This document shows, one piece after another, positions 46,861 to 59,643 of a DNA stretch of 64,000 nucleotides. Numbering within the stretch: position 1 is the first letter of the stretch; the number at the start of each line of letters is the position of its first letter. The stretch comes from Tanypteryx hageni (lineage: Eukaryota; Arthropoda; Insecta; Odonata; Petaluridae), in contig CM054116.1 of NCBI GenBank assembly GCA_028673005.1, positions 95,810,707-95,874,706 on the forward strand. The letters run 5' to 3'. A program made the translations under genes and the position numbers. The notes beneath the pieces were generated by a model. That model was not told the DNA's origin. It did not search any database and saw only the letters and a program-made list of their open reading frames with translations.

Positions 46861-47140
46861 CAGTGGTTCCTATACTGTGTGCCGCAGCTGATTTTTAGGA
46901 GCGCTACGAAAAACATGTTTAGTAAATAAATCAACGATTTGGATGTGTTTATGGGCAAGGAGGGAAGTAATTTTTCTCCTAATAAATTGATTTAAGTGGT
47001 AGCATCAACAAATGAATGCGTCCAAAGATTATAATATCCGTATCTAAAAATATATAAACCTTGCTACGAGGCTGGGGTGCCGCGAAATCCTGTTTATCTT
47101 TGAAAGTGTGCCGCGCCTCAAAAAGGTTTGGAAACCACTT
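46861..47140. mobile_element. Short hAT-like element (280 bp)
   Basis: The ends CAGTGGTTCCTATACTGTG and, inwards from the right, AAGTGGTTTCCAAACCTTT are inverted repeats. GTGCCGC motifs lie inside both ends. The flanking 8-mers AGCCAAGA/GTCTAAGA are only partly similar. Confidence 0.75.
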
Positions 47141-47294
47141 GTCTAAGACGTCCACCTCTACAAACGGCCTTTTTTTCTGGACCCGAACGGACTTCCATTT
47201 ATAATAAATCCAACAGACTAAACTTTATTAAAGGATCACCGTGAAAAGCGGCAATTTTCCACGCTATCTGCGGTACCCGTCTTCAAGTGTTTAG

Positions 47295-47762
47295 CAGTGG
47301 TGTCCAACAGAACTTTTAGGTTCACCACACTTGTGGCGAATGGATCAGCCTTTTCGCCACATAATACAAAATATAAATATTACAAGCAGAAATTAATTTA
47401 AGTAAATGGCTACAGTGACACAGGATAATGATTGAAATTATGTTAGTCAACTAATTCATTAAATTCAAACATTAAATTTGAATGTGATACTTGACAGTTC
47501 ATTTGTCCAAGTAGCGCGCTGAAATTTGGCATGAAACCCGCACTAAGTAAAATCCTATCTATAAAAAATAATATTTTGTATTGTGTTGCGAAAAGGTCGT
47601 TGTATGTAAAGTTTAAACAACCAGATATACACAAATTTAGTACTGTGTGATTTAATAAACTAATAAAAATAGTAGACAGTAGATCGTGAGCATCATTTTG
47701 CCACATATCAATGGCCGATTCACCACAAGGGGCGAGTGACGATGGGGGGTTGGACATTGCTG
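47295..47762. mobile_element. hAT-like element (468 bp)
   Basis: The ends CAGTGGTGTCCAACAG and, inwards from the right, CAGCAATGTCCAACCC are inverted repeats. TTTAG lies just outside both ends. Subterminal 'ttcaccacacttgtggcga' and 'ttcaccacaaggggcga' motifs recur. A 125-codon frame on the minus strand overlaps it but shows no transposase motif and runs past the end of the element, so I treat it as incidental. Confidence 0.6.
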
Positions 47763-47812
47763 GTTTAGATAATCGAACCATAAATTTCAAATCCGAATTG
47801 TCTAAAGAGAGG

Positions 47813-48085
47813 CATGTCAAACTGGCGGCCTAGTTTGGCCCAATTGCAAATTTTCGTATCAACCACATCGTTGGAAAATTTTATATAAACTTTATTTGTG
47901 AGAAAAGGAGACAAGAATTTTTAATTATTGAGATACAATAGAGCGCGTTTTCTAGATCGTTTTCTTTGCAAAATAGATGCCCAATGTTCTAGAAAAAGTC
48001 TAATTTTTTTCAATTCTGACAATCATTGAACAACTTGTAATCATATTGCAGCCCTTCCATTACATCCATCGCCTTAACACATTAA
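47813..48085. mobile_element. hAT element related to the one at 11.85 kb, right end lost
   Basis: AGGCATGTCAAACTGGCGGCC at the left matches the 11,847-12,178 element end. Internal phrases 'ttttctcata'-like, 'cgcattttctaaat'-like and 'cattcatcgctttaa'-like recur in order in both. The right terminal repeat is not present. Confidence 0.65.
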
Positions 48086-48247
48086 CTGCCCAAAGGAAAT
48101 TGCGTTTTTACCCTGTAGGCCAAACATGCAACATTTGAACCCTTTGTCGCAAAGGTATAATTCAAAAACCATTTAATTCCTCAATAATTGTTGATCCAGC
48201 AATTAAAACTTCTTAAACTTTCAGATTATGGGTTTGATTCTGGGGTT

Positions 48248-48515
48248 GGAGCTCTCAGTTCGAATCCCGGACTTAATTTACATTTCATGAAAACCCTATA
48301 TCTCAAGAACGGTTTGCACTAGAGAAATGAAATAAACGCCATTCTACTACTAATATTCCACAGATCCGCGAAACATTACGATATCGGACGACGGAGTCCT
48401 CGGTTTGATCCCCTGAAAATTTATATTTCTTGAAAATCCTCTATCTCAAGAACGGTTTGCACTAGAAAAATGAAATAAACGCCATTCTACTACTAATATT
48501 CCACAGATTCGCGGT
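48248..48515 (+). repeat. Two-copy tandem repeat (period about 143 bp) with B-box-like motifs
   Basis: TCTCAAGAACGGTTTGCACT begins at 48,301 and 48,444, and AAACGCCATTCTACTACTAA follows in both copies with near identity. Each copy is preceded by a tRNA B-box-like motif: GTTCGAATCCC at 48,258 and the degenerate GTTTGATCCCC at 48,403. This resembles a dimeric tRNA-derived SINE or a small tandem duplication of one. No poly-A tail is obvious. Confidence 0.7.
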
Positions 48516-48519
48516 CTGA

Positions 48520-51500
48520 TGTCTCTTCGAGTTTAATATGCCTGGTCTAACAAGATACTAAAAACAAGAATGGTCAATCGCCTCTGGCGAATATGAAATG
48601 CTCGTTATTTGAAGAAAATCAACTTTTTTGTTCGAATATACGCTTATTAAGAACAAATATATACTATGTTTTCCCAAGAAATATTTTCCTTTAAATAATT
48701 ACCAAATTATATCTACTATATTATACTTATATTTGTTGTTTCATAATTTAAATAATATTGTAAAAAATTTCTAAAATATAAGCTATTAGCACAGGGCTTG
48801 TGGTAGTTAAAGGTGCTCATGTAAAAGAACGCCGATGATAATCATCATCTACGTGTAGGAAAATCTCCATCAATGATCAGTTCAAAATCTTCCAAAATGC
48901 TATCTTCGAGGCTGCCTCTGTTAATACTTCTATCAATTATAACAGCATAACACAAAACCACCGAAGAAAAGACATCTCTGTTTGTCATGTTCTGCCTCAA
49001 ATTTCAGATTGCTCTAAAATTTCTATAAGCTGCTGGAATATACGTAATTCCAATGATTTCAATGTATCAGTTATTGAATCACTACCACACTCTACCACCT
49101 AAATATCAAATTTATAGCATAAATAGACTTTTTACAATATTAGCTTAAAAGTTAACTCATTTTCCAAATTTAGCGCCTTCTAACGAAAGAAATTGAAACT
49201 AATGGAGAATTCGTAAAATGCGAATCGTAATATTTTATTAGTAATTACCCAACCAAAGATGATTTTTTTACCTAACTCTTAAAACAAAAAAGTTAAATGC
49301 CTACATACGGACGGACGACAAAGAGATAACACTAGATCGTTTTTTTTACGTTTTTGAAAACGAGCTGAAGACAATGATCGCGAAGACGCCGAGTCCATAC
49401 TAAAAGAGTGAATGAACGTCACAAGACCTTTTCAAAGAATCTGGTGCCTATTTCATTGGAATTCGAATAAAAGAAACCCGACTTTTTAACTCTGCGTGCG
49501 GTCGTTTTACTAGGTCACTGAAACAAATAAACCGCGAAACAAAAAGTACTCAATAGAACAAGGACGAGCAAAAATAGTGAAATGGAACAAATAGATCGGC
49601 GGAAATGACATATTAAGTTTAACCTCTGCTGCAGGTAGCTCTGGGGAAGGGTAGCGAGGGATAGAAAAAACAGATATAAAAGATGTGATGTTCTACTTAA
49701 TCCACACGACAGAAAATGCTTTCGGGAATGTTCGATCTCGTTCGTCAAACGCCAATTCCCCTTTCATCAAGAACGATAACTTTTTCCAAATACGGAAGAG
49801 AAAGTATTTGTTTAGCGATCGCAAAGAAAACGCGCGTTATTCGAGCTATTTAGAAATTTGTGTCATTTATAATTAGAAAACCCACTTAAGCTTGAAATAT
49901 TGCTCAATTCGCTCTTTAATTCTTACTTTATGGTCAGCGACGTTTTCCGGAGGAAATGGTATTTCACCTACGACACTTTCGTAAATCCTTGAAAATCCTA
50001 ATGGCTAACGCGCGCTTTCATTAGGTTACTGCGGATTAACTCCGTTCCTTTTGTTATTTACCTCCGTGTTTTTATACCAGCAAAACTGGAAATTCCCGGC
50101 TACGAAATATAACCGCTGTTTAAGTGCCACCGTATCTCGCAATCTCGTGGAGACGATTCTCTTGAAAGTTATTCGTTCGTTGGCCAGAGCAATAGACGAA
50201 ACCAAAACCAGAAAAGCGACAATTTTTAAGACCAAACGCACGGAACGTACGAATCAAAGAGTAAGAAGCTGTAGTTAATGCGACCGCTCTATATTTTTGC
50301 CCAACAATTAATTGAGGATATGTCATCGGACATGTTACGACAATAATGTGACGCGTAGTTTGAGAGAAACTTACAACTCTCGCTATTAACTACCATCACG
50401 AAAAACAAAACACCCTAATGATCCGTTTTTTTATCCTTATGATTTCGAAATATATTTTGTCGAAAAGGTCTTTAATTTAATAACGCCGAAATTTATAATG
50501 CCGATGGCGTATTTTGTTTGAGATCTGAACAAAATAAACGATGAAAAACCCACACATTTCAGTACGTCTTATAAACTACTAGGTAGGTATTTTCTTTATT
50601 ATCCGCGACACCGCGCCCTCCAAAGGGTGATCCAGGTGATTGCGTGTCAAATAAACTGCAGTTGGAGCTCGAATCGACGTTCCTTGCTTTCTTTGCTTCT
50701 TTCCTTAAGTAATGTTTTCTACGAATATGATTTTGAATAGTCAACTGAAATTTAAAATCAAAAGTAGTCTCTCATCTTAGCTAACGATAACATAATTTTC
50801 TTTTTATTGGATTTTATCCTATTTTGACTTTTGCTAGAGTAAGCATCTGACTGAATCCCAGATATATTAGCATCGACGGATGAAACCTTTACCATATGGA
50901 ACTCCATCGTAAATGAAGCAAAGAGATAATTTGGTAAATAGTTCCACTTTAATAATATTAAACTGGAACTTTTTATTAATTAGCGTTAACGTAAATAATA
51001 CAACACACACTGTATACTATTTTGTCGTTGTCTTTAGTATACTTGTACAATAATAACAGGATGAAAATTTATGCCGTTCATGATGATCTGATGCCTTAGT
51101 ACTTATGAAAAAGAGTCGAAAAAATTGCATTCAAGTCACTACCATTCACCAAAACACGATTTCCGCGACTAATTTGCGGCCATTATAATAGTCTTCTTTG
51201 TTTTACTTTAGCTTTGTCCTACAGTCCTCTTTTTTAGTTTAGCTTTGTATCCCGATCTTTTTAACTGCGTCACATTTCCAGCGTTTAAATAATTATTATA
51301 TGTTAAAATATAACAAAGATAAAAGATGGAAGCCATGGACGAAATATACTGACTTAATCGATTCATCTGGATAACCACATTGAATTTGTGTAAAAGTTCC
51401 GAATTTGATTATGACTTTAGTGTATCTACGATTTTTACAGGCTTCATTAAAAAAATAATCTTGTGATCATATCTGGAATGATTTTTCTATTTGGTTCTAC

Positions 51501-53290
51501 CTTAGTTACTTCATCTTTTAAGAGATATGTGACAGCCTCTGACGCCGGGGTGACCTGCACTCTCCTCCCCTCCCTCTCTTCAATGTGCTAATTATCTCGT
51601 TCGAATACATTTACCAGCTGCAGAGAGTATCACGAAACAAAATATGCTAACGCAATATAACTTATCCGGATAGGTTTTAATTGAGGCCATTTATCTTCCA
51701 CGAGACGGATGATGAATTGAACACAAAATCGACCAATATAGGACGACTCCTTCTTATTTCTTTAAGTTACGAGTGCCCGTATATAAATTTGGAGTGCGCT
51801 GATTGCGTAACGATAGTTATAGAGAACTTATTAAACAAACGGCGACATCTCTGGAGAAGGAGCTTATTAGTTTTCTTTTAATAGTTTTTGAACAAGGAGC
51901 GCTACTATTTTTGTTGCCATGTTAAATTGGAATTTTAGAATATATGCTTGAAAACATCTAATAGTACTTATTAAATTATTCCAAACACTAAACCATAATT
52001 AAATTAGTTCTTGTAGATAGCTTCAGTAGGAATCGAGATGGCTTTATGATTTTAATGACCGGTTTGTGCGAACATTAATGCCATCTATTTTATGGAGGGT
52101 TTTAGCGATGTATGTCTTCGTGGCTTAGGAGTTTCCATTTCTAAAGATCATGAAATGATTAATTATATTTCAATAGCTTAGAAAACTTTTATAAATTTAC
52201 TATAAAAAGTTAACAAAAGAAGGTAATTGTTAAGATCTACACAAACGATAGCATATTCCGATGAAGCATCCTGGTTATTCTTTGATATAAGATACGGACC
52301 ACTTCATCTCTCTTTTACTAGGAATGAAATGTTACACAGTTAAAAAATAACTATTTTTGTTAGTTAATTCTGTAATTAGTTGATATTCTTTATTCCTTTT
52401 AGTATAAATAATTCATAATAAGAATATACGGAGTTTTTCATTCTGAATATAAAAAATTTGAAGTGTTTAGAAAATGTTTTAAAATAAGAACCCAATATCC
52501 AAATCTCTCATTCTATTACTGCTTCTTCCCAAAGATATCTAATAGATAAAAATATATTATGGAGAGAAATTGTGCAATTAAATAATATTTTTGCCTGTTT
52601 ACGTATACGAAACGTGCAGGATTTCAGTGCTCGCTGTTTGTCACTCTCTCTAATGCACGTTTTCTTAGAGACCTTTCACAAACTATAATGTGTTAAAATA
52701 TTAAATGAGATTGAGGTTATTTGAAAGTGCAACAACTGATACTAATCGGCTTATAACCGTGGCCACGCATTTTAAAACTAATTTGCTCGTTACCGCGATA
52801 CCATCCAGCAATTCCCCGCTTTCGCGCCAAGCATATAGGAGGGATTTTCGCGAGATTGTTTTTCTTTAATCACGGTATTGCCTTACCTTGTCAGAAAGGA
52901 TATTACTCACTGATGTAATAGATGGTGCGCTAAATGAAGGTGTGAGTGAGATAATCTTTCGATGGTCACGAGGTTCTTTTGTTTCAAAGAAGAGAAATTC
53001 ATTTGTGATGCCATTAAGAAAATTAGATTAAGCCATCCAGACGTTTTTGAGATTTTATTTTTAAAACTCGGGCCGTTTTTCAAAGAATACTTGGTCATAT
53101 TTTGAGATTAGATACAACTTCAATAGAATTTATAAGGCTTTTGATCCTTCAAGCACGTATTTCACATCGGGGCTCCAATACATTCATCCGTCAATGCTTT
53201 CAACTATTATGAAACTACCGTGTAGTATTTCCGAATTTACAGATAATCATTATGTTGCTGCAATTGTAAATTCTGCTTAACACTGCACGT
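48520..53290. other. Long AT-rich stretch without recognised features
   Basis: Short open frames on both strands (60-78 codons) have no recognisable domains. A GC-mid patch at 49,990-50,330 includes overlapping frames discussed under rejected items. I see no RNA gene or transposon end. Confidence 0.45.
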
Positions 53291-53297
53291 AATTTTA

Positions 53298-53490
53298 ACA
53301 GTTAAAGAAATTTTTAAAAATCTTTAAAACAATCTCCTAAACCGTACGAATTAAATAAAACATTTTTAGAGGTAAACAGTTAAACAAACAGTGAAACAAA
53401 TGTTTCCGTAAACAATATATTTTAACTGTTTACTGAGGTTCGCACCGTTTATGAGTGTGTTTTAAAGAATTAAAAAAATTCTTTAACTGT
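53298..53490. repeat. MITE-like inverted repeat (about 193 bp)
   Basis: ACAGTTAAAGAAATTTTTAA at the left is inverted at the right (ending CTTTAACTGT at 53,490), each followed inwards by 'tctttaaaac' in its own orientation. Further AACAGTTAAAC / TTTAACTGTTTA pairs lie inside, so the whole can fold. TGCACGT occurs just outside both ends (53,284 and 53,507). Confidence 0.65.
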
Positions 53491-53959
53491 AAATTTCTCT
53501 CGTATACTGCACGTGATACAACTATTTGGAATTTCATGAATGTGGAAAAATAAAAAAAATGAATAAATGATGGAGCTCACCTCGTGGCTTGTATACAGTT
53601 GGTGATAAAGGTAATTACTTTCATTTTTGGCATACAATAACACTCGTAAAGTTATAATTATGTGCAGAAACGCCAAAATGTAACTGACTAATTGGAAAAA
53701 GATCAAATATCGCAGAAGAAAACATTGGCGAGAGGATATTTAGATGGAGCAATAATAAACGGGGGAGCAACAGTTCGGAAAACTCGCGGAGAAAAAGGTG
53801 CAATTGTTTCTAATTATCACAGGCGACGGATCATGGAAGTAGAATGGGCGAAGTTACGTGAATAATAATGATAATGACCAATAAGGCGTTGTTGTAAGGT
53901 GATATTATTGCCATTCATATATACAATAACATAAAATAGAGAAAATTACTCGCGTGTTC

Positions 53960-54180
53960 CCCCATTCGTCATTAATGAGCGCCCTTTTTCATGGCTCGCC
54001 GTGCGACCCGCGGCCTTGAAACGGGGTCAAGGCCTCGCCGGACGCTGCCACTGACCTCGATGCGCGTCGAGTGAAAGTGGATTCGGGCGTGGGAAGGATA
54101 TTTCGCTCATTTTTTTTCGTTCGAGCGCACGACGCGGTGCCGTCGCGAAAGTGTCTCTATATCTCCTTAAGTGCCCTCCG
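53960..54180. other. CpG-rich island in AT-rich DNA
   Basis: Dense CpG (e.g. GACCCGCGGCCTTG, GCGCGTCGAG, GCGCACGACGCGGTGCCGTCG) over about 200 bases contrasts with the surroundings and with the local repeats. It could be a promoter, an enhancer or an untranslated exon. No start site can be assigned. Confidence 0.35.
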
Positions 54181-54384
54181 GTTTGTCAGGTTTGGAGGGG
54201 TTGTGTAGGGGAGAGAGGGGTGGGGAGAGTGGAAGAAGGGGGGATGTAAACAGAATCACGCATTCGCGCGAATGTAAAACGGATTTGTTTGTGAAAGACC
54301 AGATTTTAAAGTACAACCGAATGCCACCTTAATATTCTCGTATTTGAAAAGCGTCATGTTTCAGGTGGACTATTGAAGTATTCG

Positions 54385-54673
54385 CGGTGGTGCACAAACT
54401 TCTCTAATGGCGGGCCGCATTGGAAGTTGCCAATTCTTCGGCGGGTCGGATTTGAGTTTAAATCGGAAGTTTTATATGTATTCTGCGGTGCCATATAAGT
54501 GAAAACCAAGTCTAAATAAGGTTTTCATGGCTAACATTTCAATATTTAAAGTTTTATTATCAAAATTTTCAAAAATGTATGTGTTTGCGTGTTAAATTTT
54601 TCGAATCACTTTTTCGCCATAGCTTCGCGGGCCGCATAAAAACCATTCGCGGGCCGTAGTTTGGGCACCACTG
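54385..54673. mobile_element. Short non-autonomous hAT element (289 bp)
   Basis: The left end is CGGTGGTGCACAAACTTC. Inwards from the right the sequence is CAGTGGTGCCCAAACTACGG. Subterminal GGCGGGCCGCATT and GCGGGCCGC motifs on both sides match the other hAT elements here. No clear 8-bp duplication remains. Confidence 0.8.
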
Positions 54674-54812
54674 GCCTAGCACATATTAACTTTTCGACAG
54701 TGCTCTAGCACGCACTAATATATTCCTTTCTAATTTATTCCCACATGATCGCATTCTTGAACAGATGCTTCCTTCGCAATTCCTTCAACTTATGGTTGGA
54801 ATTCAATAGATA

Positions 54813-55619
54813 CTGGCGACTCCCGATTATCCGCGGTAATGACGGAGAGCAGTAGCGCGGAAAATCCAAGCATCATTTTGACATAGCTGTAGCATACATT
54901 TTTGCACTTAAATTTTAATATCAGTGAGTCGGACGTTCTCGGAGTTTACAATATTTCTAATGAATAAACAAAACATTGCAATTACAAAATTGAAATAACT
55001 GTAGATACAATGGCCTATGGCGGGGGAGGGGGTAAATAAATCGTAGAAAGTTGTTTTGAAGAACTGCCATCTTCAAGTTTACATATTGGTTTAAATTTCT
55101 ATAATTTTGAATACCACATGCTTAAGCTTTTCTATAATTCTCACAATTACGGGAAGTGATAAATCGCAAAAGTCTTTACCAAGGTAATCTTAATGCAAGA
55201 TATCACAACTAATGTCTAAAGTTCTATATCTTCAAATCCCTCCACGGATAAATTTTAAAGGGGGACTTACCCGGCAAAACACGTGCGGACTTTAGGTTAC
55301 CAACTTCCGAGGTATAGATCGGAAAATTGAAGGTCGATTTTTGCTATTTCAATGTTGGCCGAGAGTAGACATCTTTCGGCGAACGCTTTATTTGAAGAAA
55401 AAGTGACTTTTTTAATGTTACGAACACAGATAAACTGTGGATATAAATGTACTTATACCAGAACGCTAAATGCATAAAAATATTTTTTTCCTTTTTTGAA
55501 AACCCATAGCAGCCAACTTTCTCACGATTTCGTTTTTAAGGATGAAATGGACTTCGGATTAATATCGCGGATAACCCGCAAATGGGATAATCTGCACACA
55601 AATAATGGGAAGTCGCCTT
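54813..55619. mobile_element. pogo/Tigger-like non-autonomous element (about 807 bp)
   Basis: The left end is CTGGCGACTCCCGATTATCC after TA (54811-54812). Inwards from the right it reads AAGGCGACTTCCCATTAT, also flanked by TA (55620-55621). Subterminal GATTATCCGCGG on the left and GGTTATCCGCGA on the right are characteristic of pogo/Tigger-type ends, which duplicate a TA dinucleotide. The interior shows no transposase frame. Confidence 0.75.
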
Positions 55620-55624
55620 TATAT

Positions 55625-58600
55625 TTGTTTTAGCTTTAATAGCTTGAACATTGGAAAACTAGATGCGCTTTTAGCCCACAAATCATCCACTACTAGTGAT
55701 GCTCTACCGATAGTAACATCAATTTTAGAATGTACTATCAGTGAACGCCACTGATGACAGCTACTTTGTAGCAGAAATCCGCTTACAGTTTTCCCAACCT
55801 TTTTTTATTATTATTTTATGTTATTCGTCAATTCGATGTTTTATATGGCTAGAGTGGCTGCAGGCGTCTATTGATTTGTTAAATAATTTTTACACACCTC
55901 AACTTTTTATATATTGTCAGTAAAATGGAAATATATCTAATATTGTAATACCATATACATGAAATCTATAACATTTGCGAATATCTATTTAAAATAATCA
56001 CGATCATTAAAGTTATATAAAAAAATACGAAAAAAAAACAAAGAATACATCGAAAGAATTTAGCAAGTCATCTTATTCTATATTCTACATATATGGAAGG
56101 GCGGATTTTCTCCCTCTTTTACCCTCTCCGTTCCCTATACCTTCTGCCTTAAACACCGCAATAGTCAGTCCCATGAAGCAAGTTAACTCCCGTATTCGGG
56201 CTGCGCTTTCATGGCGATGTACGAACTGACACCTTCGACAATAACGTGTCACTCTGATCTAGAGTTGCTTAAACTCTCGCTATGCCCAAATTTTATGTAT
56301 TCAATCCTCTCCTATCGTCATCCTATTTTCCCGTCCTCCAAAATAATCACAAACTAACGAGCAATTCTCTCTCTTGGGTCATATGAATTGATTGTTCAGC
56401 AATTAATTTATTATAAATGTTATTTAATTTAAAAACAATAACAAGTCCTTATTCAATAATAAGTACACCCATATAATTTGGTGATTCTTTTTATTACTAT
56501 TTTTAAATAGGATATTACTCTATGTAGTTCAATGTTTTCTTTACTTATTGTGCTCATAGAAATGCCTATAGCAGGGCGTATATATTAATATCTGCGTATT
56601 ATATGCATATTGTTGTATGTTCTTTGTTAAACTCTTATGCTATATGTGGGTTTCGCCAGTTTTTCACCCACCTCTTGTGTGGGCATTTTCCCGCAGTTGT
56701 GTTTCTCTTAAGGTGCATTTGGTCTATTTTTCCTTAGATTTTCTACTCAAACATCCTTCCTTTTTTAATTTCCAACTTTAAGTGCATGTTAAGTTTATTC
56801 TGTGATATGTGCCTGTAAAAGGGTAAGACGGGAGAAGAGACTTACTAGTCTCAACCTCGCCCTAATAAAGACATTTACCCATCAATCTACACGCCGAGAT
56901 TCACTGATCCAATTGCCCTTTTTCACTACCAAAATTCGATTTCAATTTTCAAGTTATCGGTAGGTTCCGTTCAACGCTCCAGATTCTATATTATCGATAC
57001 TCACCTGCTTATAACGACCTTCCCTTCTTAAAAAATTCAGCCATGGAAGTTATATCGAGAGACAATGTGACCGATGACCGGCTAAAACGAAATCTTCGAA
57101 CACCTGCGCTCCTATAGGCCTGTACTCCCAGTATGGAGACGGAGAACTCGCACGCCACCCATTCCCCTCTCGGACGACGCGAGGCGTTATTTGCGCATCC
57201 TTTGTGCACTCTCGTAACGCGAGTAGAAGAAATCATCGCGTCGATTCCAAGATGAGAGACGCGAAACCGCAATCTCGTCTGTTCGACCAAATTCTTCTTC
57301 CTATATACTCTTCCTTCAATCGGTCGTCCACTTAGGCAGCGCAAGGTCGTTATATAAAAAAAGTCTCGGTCTGTTTCATTAATTAATTTTGCTCCACACC
57401 TTTCGAAAATTCTTCAAGACGAGAAATTTTATCAAGTGCTTCGTTAAGAAACTCTTAAAATCCGCTACCGTTGACATTAAAGCTGCGATGATGTAAACTA
57501 AAACGCATAATTATTCAAAAATTTACTTCGTTACTCATCCGAATCAATACGAAACTATATAAAATATTATTATTATAATTTATTTATGGGAACACTTCAA
57601 ATTCCTTAGAATTGATTCAAAAATATAATAACGTACGAATCTAAAGACACACTGTACCATTTCTTCAGCCAGACGCAATTTTTTTTCGAAATTCAGAACG
57701 CATTATTTACATGAAGGCTTGAGGACTTCATCAAACGGTATTTTATATAAAGGAGTCAACAAGCGATGTCTCTCAACTTGGGCTACTGGGAGAACTCTCA
57801 AGATATATATATATATATATATTAGGTCAAATGTTACATACTAAAAGACTAAAAAATACCATATGCGACCCCCATGAATTTATAAATTTTAATGCAATCT
57901 GATTGTTTTTCTTTGTCTCACTACAGTGAGACATGTGATTCATTAAGGGCGTGTGAATTCGTGCACAAACGGCATCTAATGTGCTCCACGTTGAATTAAA
58001 TGAGTTGCAGTTTTTTCCCCACGCTTCCAAGCACACAATTTCCACACACGTTTCTACAAAGTAAAAAAAAGAGCTCACGCAATACGCAATAATCGTGTAA
58101 CTAAAGCTCAATCACTACAACAAACAAAGAGTTCGTAATTCCCATCAAGCGTAATAAGAGGAAATACGCCTGAGGAAATAATACCCTATTCATCTTGACT
58201 ACCTCTGAGGAAGCAGAGGTTGTACACAATTATCGGTCCATAGGCTTTTAATCAAGATTGCTCTCATTTAAATGGACACTTTTGATTCGAGAGCGTAAAA
58301 AAGAACAAATGCCTAAGAGGGATTTCCACCAGTGGCCCTGGTAATTTGAGATGGCGTTTAAAATTATTTTTTCTATACCGGTTCCTTAATTCAAAACCAA
58401 AATGGAACTCAGGTGACGGGGTTAACGTAACAGGAGTGGCCAACGAACTTGTCGAGTGTAGCTCATTATTTAAAATTTGAAAAATAAACGATCAACCGGA
58501 GATTACCAACATCCTGGTTATCGCATTTGCTGCCTCAACTTTCAAGAATTCAGTACAGGTGCACTCCAGCGAAAAAAAACTTCGAGGCGCTTTTCGCAAG

Positions 58601-59640
58601 AGTGTTTTGAATGGCACCGATTATTTATATGAACTGTTTTGTAAGCTGGGACCACTACTCCTTATTTAGTCGCCTATCAGGTCACCTTGAGGATAAAAAA
58701 TGTTTTTCTTTTACCTTTTGAACCGCTGCGCTGTGTTGGCTAAAATTGTTTTACGCCATGTTATAACCTAACGGTTAAAGCACGGTTCTTTATTTTTTGT
58801 TCCAAAGTGAAAAAGTTTTTACTCAATTTATATTCTCTATAGTTCGTAAAATGCCAAAAATTGGTAGTAATACCATCGAAGAGTTTCTTGTTTAAATCTA
58901 CCGTTTAAGGGCTACATGTTGAGCTAGACAATTCATTTTCGATTTTTTTTTTAATTTACCGATTTGAACCAGTCATTTCCTGAGATAGGGATTGTAAACA
59001 ATTTATCTTAGAGGTACGTAAAAATATCGCACAAGTTCCATTCGCATGCAAAATCTTGAGCTCTTTATGGAAAAATTTTCCGCCACGATTAAGAAATTAT
59101 AAAAAATATCTTCGACGACGACTTCATTAATTAGGGTCGATTGTAATAATTTCTGCGCCGCATGCAAATTTTACAGACTCCAAAAAAATGTCAAGAAATC
59201 CGCCACGTAATTTTTGTTGCTTCGGACGAGAAGAAATTTTTTTTATCGACATTCTTATTTATACGCGCGTCCATTCATAAATTCAAAAATTAATGAGGGA
59301 GATTCACATCTCTCCCACTCCTCGCGAGATCCAAAGCACATTAAAAAAGTGCCTTCGCTCGTTTTAAACGAGAATAGACCCATTGAAATAAAAACCCTCT
59401 TTTCCTTTGCGAATCGTAATTGTGAAAGCATTTCCCTCCGTGATCTCGTTTCGCAAGCGTCCCAATTTTTTTGTCCGCCCCACCGTCCGGTGAGTGACTG
59501 AGTTCTCTCATCGTCCAACTCCATTCTTCGTCACCCGTCAACACGGACATTCTCCTTTGGAATAAAGCATTCATTTTGACTCCCCGCCCAAGGAAGCAAA
59601 TCCGACGCATCCGAGAATTAACTTCGCCGAACAATCTGCT
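55625..59640. other. AT-rich DNA with a CpG-richer patch and a scrap of Helitron A
   Basis: About 56,846-56,890 (CTCAACCTCGCCCTAATAAA) matches the A3 minisatellite unit. A CpG-richer patch lies at 57,050-57,290; a 111-codon minus-strand frame through it has no recognisable domain. A TA run lies at 57,808-57,823. 59,290-59,640 is slightly GC-richer. No gene is recognised. Confidence 0.35.
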
Positions 59641-59643
59641 ATA

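Noticed and set aside
47443..47820. 125-codon minus-strand open frame over hAT elements
   Set aside because: It spans the boundary of two different transposons and has no transposase motif.
50026..50241. Minus-strand open frame with a signal-peptide-like start (hydrophobic core IVAFLVLVSSIALA)
   Set aside because: It opens at GTG, with an upstream in-frame stop and no ATG, which is not a credible start in an animal nuclear genome. The remainder has no cysteine pattern or domain, and overlapping frames are also open.
55751..55775. CTGATGA with a GCTAC/GTAGC hairpin then GAAA, a second hammerhead-like core
   Set aside because: The flanks do not pair to form stem I, the bases after GAAA cannot form stem III with a cleavage triplet, and the spacing in stem II needs two mismatches at its base.
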